64,000 nt of DNA from DASRFA01 sp035651755 (GTDB lineage: Bacteria; Desulfobacterota; Binatia; UBA12015): NCBI GenBank assembly GCA_035651755.1, contig DASRFA010000056.1, forward strand, positions 434,001-498,000, written 5' to 3'. A program made the translations under genes and the position numbers. The notes under the pieces are model-generated. The model worked only from the letters and a program-made list of their open reading frames with translations, was not told the DNA's origin and searched no databases. How positions within the stretch are numbered: position 1 is the first letter of the stretch; every line of letters starts with the position of its first letter. Shown piece by piece: positions 8,775 through 17,000 of this stretch.

Positions 8775-10361
8775 GTGCGCATCCCCGATCTCACGCTCGC
8801 GACCCTGCAGGGAGAGAAGCTGCGCCTTCGCCCCGAGCCGCCAGGCGTACGCCTCCTCCTCGTCTACAAGCGCGACTGCGAGACCTGCGGTCTCGTCCTG
8901 CCCGTGCTCGAGCGCCTCTCGCGACCGCTGCACGCGCGCGGCCTCGAGACGATCGGCGTCTCGCAGAGCGACGCCGACGCGACGCTCGACGCGATCAACG
9001 AGCACGGCCTCTGCTTTCCGCAGGCGCTCGATTCGGACCTCGCGCTGTCGTTCGCGCTCGAGATGGAGGTCGTCCCCGCGGTCGTGCTCGTGGACGCGGA
9101 AGGCGAGGTGCTCGACCGCACCGACGCGCTCGACCTCGACGCCCTGACGCGAGTGCTGCACGCGGCCGGCGACCGCGCCGGCGTCGAGCGCGCCGAGATC
9201 GACCGCGCGCTCGCTCCATTCCGCCTACCCTCCTTCCGCCCGGGCTGCGCCTCGCGAACGCTCGACGCCGGCGTGCAGCGCCGGCGCGACCTCGAGCGCG
9301 GACGAGGACGCCTCGCGGCGCGGCGCTTCGAGGTCGGCGACGACGAGGACGAGCACGAGGCGCTCTTCGCGCGCGGCGTGACCGACGGGCTCCCGGTCGT
9401 GCCGCCGACCGAGGAGCGCGTGATCCGGATGCTCGCCGGCACGCCGCGCGACCCGCAGGACGTCGTCGCGCTCGTGCCGCCGAACCTGGCGCCCGCGACG
9501 ATCGAGAAGATCGCGATCAACGCCGTCATGGCCGGCTGCAAGCCGGAATACCTGCCGGTCGTGATCGCAGCGGTCGAGGCCGCGTGCACCGACGAGTTCA
9601 ACATGCACGGCGTCCTCGCGACGACGTACTTCGCCGCGCCGCTCGTGATCGTGAACGGCCCCATCCGGAAGCGCATCGGCCTCAACTCCGGCATCAACGT
9701 GTTCGGCCAGGGCCACCGCGCGAACGCGACGATCGGCCGCGCGCTGAACCTCGTCGTCCGGAACGTGGGCGGCGGGCGCCCCGGCGAGGTCGATCGCGCC
9801 ACGCTGGGACAGCCCGGCAAGTTCACGTACTGCATCGCCGAGAACGAGGAGGCGAGCCCGTGGCCGCCGCTCCACGTCGAGCGCGGCTTCGCCGCCGAGG
9901 ACTCGACGGTCACGCTCTTCGCCGCCGAGGCCCCGCGCGCGATCGTCGACCAGACGAGCCGAACGGCGGCCGGCCTCGTCAAGTCGCTCGGCCTCGCGAT
10001 GGAGAGCGTCGCGCACCCGCGCGCACACGGCTACGGCGACATCGTCCTCGTCCTCCCGCCCGAGCACGTCGCGACGATTCGGCGCGACGGCTGGACGAAG
10101 GACGACGTGCGCCGGCGCATCCAGGAGGTGACGGCGCGGCCGCTCGCGGAGCTCTTCGCCGACGAGGAGTGCCGGGAAGGTCTCCCGCGCGCGCTCGCAG
10201 GCAATCGCGATCCGGCGACCGTGACGCTTCCGAAGTTCCGGAGCTCGGAGATGATCCACATCGTCGTCGCGGGCGGCCCGGCCGGGAAGTTCTCGGCCGT
10301 GATCGGCGGCTGGGTGCAGGGGCCGATGGGCTCGACGATGGTGACGCGGAAGATCGGCTGA
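8775..10361 (+). CDS. Thioredoxin-fold domain fused to an unrecognised conserved domain
   Basis: 528 residues from a GTG start with GAAGG 4 bp upstream. Residues 1-130 form a thioredoxin/AhpC-type domain with a Cys-Glu-Thr-Cys motif at 35-38 (KRDCETCG) and the cis-Pro (EVVPAVVLVD). After a linker, residues about 195-528 form a second domain opening DGLPVVPPTEERV and containing INAVMAGCKPEYLPVV, NGPIRKRIGLNSGINVFG and ANATIGRALNLVVRN. I have seen this second domain only as uncharacterised and do not assign it. A redox role is inferred from the CXXC motif. The gene follows the acyl-CoA dehydrogenase and lies 1.6 kb before the UGSC selenoprotein gene, another redox-motif protein. Confidence 0.8.
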   Translation: MRIPDLTLATLQGEKLRLRPEPPGVRLLLVYKRDCETCGLVLPVLERLSRPLHARGLETIGVSQSDADATLDAINEHGLCFPQALDSDLALSFALEMEVVPAVVLVDAEGEVLDRTDALDLDALTRVLHAAGDRAGVERAEIDRALAPFRLPSFRPGCASRTLDAGVQRRRDLERGRGRLAARRFEVGDDEDEHEALFARGVTDGLPVVPPTEERVIRMLAGTPRDPQDVVALVPPNLAPATIEKIAINAVMAGCKPEYLPVVIAAVEAACTDEFNMHGVLATTYFAAPLVIVNGPIRKRIGLNSGINVFGQGHRANATIGRALNLVVRNVGGGRPGEVDRATLGQPGKFTYCIAENEEASPWPPLHVERGFAAEDSTVTLFAAEAPRAIVDQTSRTAAGLVKSLGLAMESVAHPRAHGYGDIVLVLPPEHVATIRRDGWTKDDVRRRIQEVTARPLAELFADEECREGLPRALAGNRDPATVTLPKFRSSEMIHIVVAGGPAGKFSAVIGGWVQGPMGSTMVTRKIG

Positions 10362-10389
10362 GCCGTCGTCTCGACGATCCGCTCGGCGA

Positions 10390-11859
10390 TCACTGCACGT
10401 AGCCGAGCGTGCGCAGGCGATCGGCGACGTCGGCCGGCGGCTGCGTCGCACCCGTCGTCGCGGCGCTCGTCGCAGCGTCCGGCGCGACGGCCGAGCCGCC
10501 GCTCCTGACGGCCGCCAGGAACTCGGGCGCGGCGTCGCTCCGGCTCGCGAGGAGGGCGACGACCTCCGCGTCGTAGTCCTCGAGCGGCCGACGCTCGGGG
10601 CCTTCCGCGAGCATCGTGGGGTGGCGATCGCCGGGATCGCGCGCGGCGTCGAAGCTCATCCACTGGTCGTGCTTCTTCCAGAGGACGAGCGTGCGCGCCG
10701 CGTCGCGCACAGCGAGCGTCCGCCGCCACTCCTGGCCGGGGACGTACATGCCGCTCAGGACCGGTCGCGGCGGAAGCGGCTCGCCGCGGAGCGCCGGCGC
10801 GAGGCTGCGGCCGTCGGCGTCCGGCATCGGCTCCACGCCCGCGAGCTCCGCGATCGTCGGGGCGACGTCGGCGAGCGACACCGGATCCGCGACGCGCCGC
10901 CCGCGGACGAAGCCGCTGCGCTCCGACCACACGACGAGCGGCACGTGCACCGACTCGTCGTACACGGTGCGGTGATGCGTCTTCCCGCCGTGCTCCATGA
11001 ACTCCTCGCCGTGGTCCGACGTGACGACGACGAGAGTGTCGGACAAAGCTCCGGCGGCGCGCAAAGCGTCGAGCAGGTGCGCGATCGTGTCGTCGGTCGA
11101 CCGCAGCTCGCCGTCGTAGAGCGCGAGCAGGTGCTGGAGGTCGCGCGGGTCCGGCTTCTCGGGAAAGCCGGCGCCGACGATGTTCCGGCCGTTCAGCGGC
11201 CCGGCGTAGAGCGGGTCGAACATCGACGCATAGGGCTCGGGCGGGATGTAGTCGTAGTGCACGTCCCACATGTGGACGAAGGCGAAGAACGGCCGCGCCG
11301 AGCGGCCCTCGACCCAGACGCGGAACGCCTTCTCGACCGCCGCATTCGTCCGGTCGGCGTGCGACTCGACGAGGCCTTTCATCTTGACGTCGGTCGCGTC
11401 GTAGTCGTGCGACATGCACGAGCGGTAGGCATCGAAGCCGCGGTCGAAGCCGTAGTACGGGTGGAGGAGAGGTCCGGAGTAGAAGCCGACCGTCTCGTAG
11501 CCGCGGCGCGCGAACGACTCCTGCAGGAGGTGCTCGCTGGGCGCGATCGTGTCCTTCCAGCCGATCGTCCCGTGGTGGTGCGGGAGCCGTCCGGTGAGGA
11601 GCGTCACGTGCGACGGGAGCGTCCAGGCGGTCGCGCTGTAGGCGCGCTCGAAAACCACGCCCTCCCGCGCCAGGCGGTCGATCGCCGGCGTCACCGCGCG
11701 CGCGTTGCCGTAGGCGCCGACGCGATCGGCGCGCAGGCTGTCGATCGAGATCAGGAGGACGTTCCGGGGTCCGGTCGAGCCGCCGCGATCGCACGCCGAC
11801 GCGGCGAGCGTCGTCGCCGCGACCAGCAGCACGACGGCGAGCGAGCGATCCGGGTGCAC
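10390..11859 (-). CDS. Sulfatase-superfamily lipoprotein with Thr at the formylglycine position
   Basis: 489 residues from a GTG at 11859, giving a signal peptide that ends AASAC-D; a GTG at 11908-11910 would add 17 residues. The alkaline phosphatase/sulfatase fold is shown by the metal-binding start (LLISIDSLRADRVGAYG), TLPSHVTLLTG and TSDHGEEFMEHGGKTHH. Sulfatases need C/S-x-P-x-R for formylglycine; here the place reads T-L-P-S-H, so maturation to formylglycine is not expected and Thr may act directly as in phosphatase relatives. Substrate unknown. The gene is divergent from the UGSC gene (80 bp between starts) and convergent with the thioredoxin-fold fusion. Confidence 0.85.
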   Translation of the reverse strand: MHPDRSLAVVLLVAATTLAASACDRGGSTGPRNVLLISIDSLRADRVGAYGNARAVTPAIDRLAREGVVFERAYSATAWTLPSHVTLLTGRLPHHHGTIGWKDTIAPSEHLLQESFARRGYETVGFYSGPLLHPYYGFDRGFDAYRSCMSHDYDATDVKMKGLVESHADRTNAAVEKAFRVWVEGRSARPFFAFVHMWDVHYDYIPPEPYASMFDPLYAGPLNGRNIVGAGFPEKPDPRDLQHLLALYDGELRSTDDTIAHLLDALRAAGALSDTLVVVTSDHGEEFMEHGGKTHHRTVYDESVHVPLVVWSERSGFVRGRRVADPVSLADVAPTIAELAGVEPMPDADGRSLAPALRGEPLPPRPVLSGMYVPGQEWRRTLAVRDAARTLVLWKKHDQWMSFDAARDPGDRHPTMLAEGPERRPLEDYDAEVVALLASRSDAAPEFLAAVRSGGSAVAPDAATSAATTGATQPPADVADRLRTLGYVQ

Positions 11860-11939
11860 GACGTCGTGAATCGTAGAGCGCTCCCCGCTCCGGGCGCAAC
11901 GGGTTGCCACGCCCAGCGCCGAGAGCGATCATCGGCGAC

Positions 11940-12470
11940 GTGGCGACGACGCTTCTCGACCCGACCGACGAGCGCGTCCCGCTCGCGCGGAAGAGCGCCC
12001 CGCGGCCGACCGAGCTGTCCGGCCGCGTCGCGTTGCTCGACATCGTGAAGCCGCGCGGCGACGTGTTCCTCGACCGGCTCGAGCAGCGCCTGCGCGAACG
12101 CGTCCCCGGGATCGAGGTCGCGCGCTATCGCAAGCCGACCTTCACGAAGCCCGCGCCGGAGGACCTCCGCCTCGAGATCGCCCAGCACTGCAGCGCGGTC
12201 ATCGAGGCGCTCGCCGATTGAGGGTCGTGCGTGTCGTGCAGTGTGCACGACTGCGTGGACCTCGAGGGGCGCGGCGTCCCGGCCGTGTTCGTCGCGTCGA
12301 GCACGTTCGTCGACGCGGCGGAGTCGCAGGCGCGCGCGCTCGGCTTCCCGGAGGTCGCGCGTGTGTTCGTCGCGCACCCGATCCAGGACGCGACCGACGA
12401 CGAGATGCGCGCCAAGGCGGATGCGGCGGTCGAGGCGCTCGTCGCCGCGCTGACGCGACCGCGCGGCTGA
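11940..12470 (+). CDS. UGSC-family selenoprotein (in-frame TGA at 12219-12221 read as Sec)
   Basis: 176 residues if TGA at codon 94 is read as selenocysteine. The frame stays open on both sides, and the join reads ALAD-U-GSCVSCSVHDCVDLE, the defining U-G-S-C motif of the UGSC family, in which Sec or Cys occupies the first position. The upstream half (residues 1-93) has the family opening TTLLDPTDE, ARKSAPRP and VALLDIVKP; the downstream half has RGVPAVFVASSTF and VFVAHPIQD. A perfect 8-bp hairpin starts 11 nt after the TGA (see SECIS entry). Conventional calling would give two unrelated fragments (to 12221, and 12231-12470). Start: GTG at 11940 gives a family-like N-terminus; TTG at 11904 is possible. 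Molecular function of the family is not established; a thiol/selenol redox role is inferred. Confidence 0.88.
12224..12260 (+). promoter_or_regulatory. SECIS-like hairpin following the UGA codon
   Basis: Perfect upper stem GTCGTGCA (12233-12240) / TGCACGAC (12244-12251) with a 3-nt loop GUG; below an internal bulge a lower stem pairs 12224-12230 with 12253-12260 using two G-U pairs and one bulged base. The apical loop begins G-U, as in bacterial SECIS elements, and lies 19 nt after the UGA, inside the 16-37 nt window known for bacteria. SelB would bind this loop to deliver Sec-tRNA. The hairpin lies wholly in coding sequence. Confidence 0.75.
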
Positions 12471-12555
12471 CCTTCCCACGGCGGCCGGCGCTCCGCGTCG
12501 CGTGCTCGCGTCCGAGCTCGCGTCTGTGCCACAACCGGGAGACGGAGGGCATGCC

Positions 12556-13752
12556 ATGAACGATCTCGCGACCGCGGCCACGCGGGGAATCGGCGTCGAC
12601 GGGAACTGCGATCCGCGCTTCCGCAGGGTGCGCGAGGTGTTCGAGGAAGGGTTCCGATCGCGCGACGAGATCGGCGCGGCGGTCGCGGTGACGGTCGACG
12701 GCCGCCCCGTCGTCGACCTCTGGGGCGGACACGCCGACGTCGCGCGCACGCGTCCGTGGCAGCGCGACACGATCGTCAACGTCTACTCGACGACGAAGGG
12801 CATCGTCGCGATCTGCGCGATGCGCCTCGCCGACGAGGGTGAGCTCGACGTCGATGCGCCGGTCACGCGCTACTGGCCCGAGTTCGGCCAGGCGGGGAAG
12901 GAGGAGGTCCCGGTCCGGTGGCTGCTGTCGCACCGCGCCGGCCTGCCCGCCGTCAAGAGCCCCCTCCCGGGCGAGGCGCTCTACGACTGGGGCGCGATGA
13001 CCGCCGCGCTCGCCGCGCAGGAGCCCTGGTGGACGCCCGGGACGCGGCACGGCTACCACGCGGTCACGTACGGATGGCTCGTCGGCGAGGTGATCCGCCG
13101 GATCGCCGGGAAGAGCCTCGGCGCCTACCTCCGGGACGAGATCGCACGGCCGCTCGGCCTCGACCTCCATGTCGGGCTCCTCGACGACGAGCACGGCCGC
13201 TGCGCGGAGATGACGCCGATCCCGACCGAGCCCGCGCCCGAGGGCCGGAGCCTCGCCGACGTGATCCTCGCCGACCCGCAGGGCATGAGCGCTCTGTCGT
13301 TCATGAACCCGCCGTCGATGGCGCTCGGCGTGAACAACGCCGAGTGGCGGCGCGCGGAGATCCCGGGCGCGAACGGCCACGGGAGCGCGCGCTCGATCGC
13401 GCGCCTCTACGGCGCGCTCGCGTGCGGCGGCTCGCTCGACGGCGTGCGCATCATGAGGCCGGAGGCCGTGGTCCGCTGCCACGCCGAGCAGGCGTGGGGG
13501 ACGGACGCGGTCCTCCAGATCCCGACCCGGATCGGCATGGGGTTCATGCTGTCGCAGCAGGGCGTGACGGGCGGCGCCTTCGGGCCGGGGCCGCGCGCGT
13601 TCGGGCATCCCGGCGCGGGCGGCTCGGTCGGGTTCGCCGACCCGGACGCGCGCATCGGGTTCTCGTACGTCATGAACCGCATGGGGCCGTACGTGCTGAT
13701 GGACCCGCGCGCGACCGCGCTCATCGACGCCGTGTACGACTCCGTGAGCTGA
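12556..13752 (+). CDS. Serine hydrolase, beta-lactamase family (EstB/class C type)
   Basis: 398 residues. The nucleophile motif S-x-x-K is at 78-81 (VYSTTKG), followed by LSHRAGLP, a hallmark of esterase-type family members, and a second catalytic region around GYHAVTYGW, where Tyr replaces the first residue of the usual YxN. A Gly-rich HPGAGGS near residue 355 corresponds to the KTG/HxG strand. Such enzymes hydrolyse esters, lactones or D-amino-acid peptides; no signal peptide is present, so it is cytosolic. Start chosen at the ATG 6 bp after GGAGGG. It lies 85 bp downstream of the UGSC gene in the same direction. Confidence 0.9.
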   Translation: MNDLATAATRGIGVDGNCDPRFRRVREVFEEGFRSRDEIGAAVAVTVDGRPVVDLWGGHADVARTRPWQRDTIVNVYSTTKGIVAICAMRLADEGELDVDAPVTRYWPEFGQAGKEEVPVRWLLSHRAGLPAVKSPLPGEALYDWGAMTAALAAQEPWWTPGTRHGYHAVTYGWLVGEVIRRIAGKSLGAYLRDEIARPLGLDLHVGLLDDEHGRCAEMTPIPTEPAPEGRSLADVILADPQGMSALSFMNPPSMALGVNNAEWRRAEIPGANGHGSARSIARLYGALACGGSLDGVRIMRPEAVVRCHAEQAWGTDAVLQIPTRIGMGFMLSQQGVTGGAFGPGPRAFGHPGAGGSVGFADPDARIGFSYVMNRMGPYVLMDPRATALIDAVYDSVS

Positions 13753-14064
13753 GCGGGAATTTCACGAGAGGGATCGCTCCCCGCGCCGCGCACGGGGGAT
13801 TTGCCCCAGCGCGACGCGCGCACCGTTTCTCACGATCGCGAATCCTTTTCTCGACGGCGTCCTAGCGCCGGTGAGCCGATCGCGCAACGACCTGCAGTGC
13901 GCTGCGGCGCCGCGGCCCGAGCGTGCAAGCCATTGCGCGTTCGCGCACGCCGCGCCCGTCGCCGCGATCGCTCCCGAGCGTGGCATCGCGATTGCGACCT
14001 TGCCCCATCGGCGCCGCGCGCGCCGCCTCTCGGCGGCGTGCCGCGGCCCACCAAGGGGCACACC
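13753..14064. other. Intergenic region, no gene recognised
   Basis: 312 bp between the serine hydrolase and the subtilase genes. I see no coding potential with family resemblance, no tRNA and no clear terminator. It probably carries the subtilase promoter, but no convincing -35/-10 pair stands out. The last bases hold the subtilase ribosome site (AAGGGG, 14053-14058). Confidence 0.5.
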
Positions 14065-17000
14065 ATGGACCTCCAGCTGCGTCCAGTCGTCGCCGCGACC
14101 CTGGTTCTCCTCGGACTCGGTACCGCGCCTGCGGGCGCGGCCGGTGGGCCGACCCTGGAGATCTCGACCCCGGAGGGCCGGACGACCCGGGCAATCGTCG
14201 AGGGAAGCGCCGTCGTCGTGAGCACCGGCGTCGACCCGCGGCGGGCGACCACCGTGCTTCCGCCGGCGGCGAGCGACGGCTCACCCGAGCTCGTGATCGT
14301 CGAGCTGCGCGGCGCGCCGCTCGTCCGACGGGTGCAGGCGCGAGCGACCCGCGCTCCGCAGTCGGCGCACGCGGCGATCGCGGCGGAGCACCGGAGGGTC
14401 GTGGACGAGATCGCCCGGCTCGACGGCGGCGCCGCCCGCGCGCGCGGGCTCGGCCCGGGACCGGTCCGCCGCGAGTACACGCTGCTGTTCAACGGCATCG
14501 CGGCGACGCTCGACGCCGCCGCGCAGGCCGCGCTCGCCGCTCACCCCGACGTGAGGGCGATCCGGCCCGATCGCGAGGTCAAGGCGGTCCTCGACACGAG
14601 CGTCCCGTTCGTGCGCGCGCCGGCGTTCTGGTCGCGCCACGGCGGCTACCGCGGTAGCGGACGGGTCATCGCCGTCGTCGACACCGGCATCGACTACACC
14701 CACGCCGACCTCGGCGCGTGCACCGCGGTCGGCGCCGGATGCAAGGTCGCGGGCGGATACGACTTCCAGAACGGCGACGACGATCCGCTCGACGACTACG
14801 GCCACGGGACGCACGTCGCCGCGATCGCGGCCGGCAACGGGTCGCTCCTCGGCGTCGCGCCCGACGCGACGCTGCTCGCGTACAAGGTGCTGGACGCGTA
14901 CGGGAACGGCCTCGAGTCGACCGTGATCGCCGGGATCGAAGGGGCCGTCGACCCGAACGGCGACCTCGACACGAGCGATCACGTCGACGTCATCAACCTG
15001 AGCCTCGGCGGACCCGGCGGCCCGGACGATCCCGGCGCGCAGGCCGTCGACGGAGCGACCGCGGCCGGCGTGCTCGTCGTCGCGGCGGCCGGGAACAGCG
15101 GCGGCTACTACACGGTCGGCTCTCCCGGCGTGGCGCGAACGGCGCTCACCGTCGGCGCGATCAGCGAGGCGGGAGCCGCGGCGGCCTATTTCACGTCCGG
15201 CGGACCGACGGCAGACACGTTCGATCTGAAGCCCGAGATCTCGGCTCCGGGCGTGAACATCTGCGCCGCTCGCGCCGCCGGAACGGAGCTCGGCGCGACG
15301 TGCATCGACGCAACCCACGTCGTCCTCGACGGAACTTCGATGGCGACGCCTCACGTGGCCGGCGCCGCGGCGCTCTTGCGCGGGGTCTTTCCCGCTCTGT
15401 CGCCCGCCGACGTCAAGTCGCTGCTCGCGCAGAACGGCCGTCCCTCGAACGACTCCGCGCTGCAGGTCGGAGCGTCCATCCTCGACGTGTCCGCCTCGGG
15501 CTCGGCCGAAACGGTCGTCGACCCGCAGACCCTGAGCTTCGGGCTCGACGACCTCCTGGTGCCGACGTGGGCCCCGACGCGGACCCTCACCGTGCGGAAC
15601 GTGGGCGCGACGGCGCGCTCCTACACGATCGGCGCGACCGGACACGCCTTCGGCCTTCCGGCCGGCGCGACCGTGACCTTCGATCCCGCGTCCTTCTCCC
15701 TCTCCCCCGGCCAGTCGCGGACGATCCAGGTCGCGCTCACCGTCGACAACGCCGCGGTGCCGAACCAGACGACCGCGCCCAGTGCCTACGAGGCGATGAT
15801 CGAGCTCCGGTCCACCGGCGAGACGCAGCGCGTGCCGATGATCTTCATCAAGTCGCCGCTCCTGCGCATCCAGACCGATCAGGTGGCGACGCTCGTCTAC
15901 GCGCACGATCGCTCGAGCATCTACAACGCCTACGCCGTGGTGCCGGCCGGAACCACGGTGGACATGCTCGTCCCGGCGGGCACGTACGACGTCATCATGA
16001 TGTTCAGCGCGAGCATTGCGGCGTACGTGGTGCACGAGGGGATCGTCGTGACCGATCGTCATGACGAGATCATGAGCTCCACCGAGGCGAGCCACACCGT
16101 GAGCCTCGCGGGCAAGAGCGAGGTCGGAAGCCCGCTCACCGAGTCGATTCGCGCGATCACGATCTACCACCGCGCCTCGGGCCTGGGCCTCGCGACGCTG
16201 AGCTCGGGCGCGGCGGTTCCGTTCGCGATCCCGATGAGCTCGATGAGCTCCGCGTACGACGTCGATCTCGCGCTCATGGCGCAGCCCGGCGACCGGACGT
16301 ACCTCGTGAACGAAGGCCTGGCCGGCGTGTCGGAAAGCGCCGCTCTCGCGAACACGCCGTCCCAGCTCACGCACGGAGCGTTCCGCTACTACGCGAACCC
16401 GGGCGAGACGCCTTCGGGGACGATGGAGTTCCTCTCGGTGATGGTCGGCTCGACGTTCGGATTCGGGCTCGGCCCACCGCCCGTGAGCCCCGTCGACCGC
16501 GACTTCTGGGTGGCGCCGGCTCCGCGGCCGGGGGCCCGCATCTTCGTGCAGCCGGCGGTGCTGCTCACCGGGAACCCGGACACCTCCCACAACTGCCCGT
16601 GGTACCGCGGCGCGACCGCGAGCGGCGTGATCCAGGCCTTCAACGCGCTCGATCCGGACGATCCCGTCTACGAGACGTCGACCGGCGAGCTGCCGCTCGA
16701 CCTCGGGCCGGCGTCGCTGTTCGTCAAGCTCGTCAGCACGAACGCGTGGCTGCAGGCGCGCAACGTGGCCGCGGCGTGGACGTGGACGTTCCATTCCCCG
16801 GGAGGCGACGGTCCCGAGGCCCCCGGCGGCACGATCGGCTACCGCCTGCTCGCGAACGACCACGTCGTCGCCTCCGGCGTGATGCCGCAGTCGGGCTTCG
16901 GCGGGCCGTTCCTGCCGTTCCTCTTCCCGCTCGCCGCACGTCCGTACGTGCTCGAAACCGATCCGCTGCCCTACTGGATCGGGGGCGTGCGGGCGACGGC

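Noticed and set aside
12219..12221. TGA as a true stop or degraded gene
   Set aside because: The UGSC motif spans the codon and both halves match one family with no other lesion; a hairpin with SECIS geometry follows. Kept as recoding, though genome-level sel genes are unseen.
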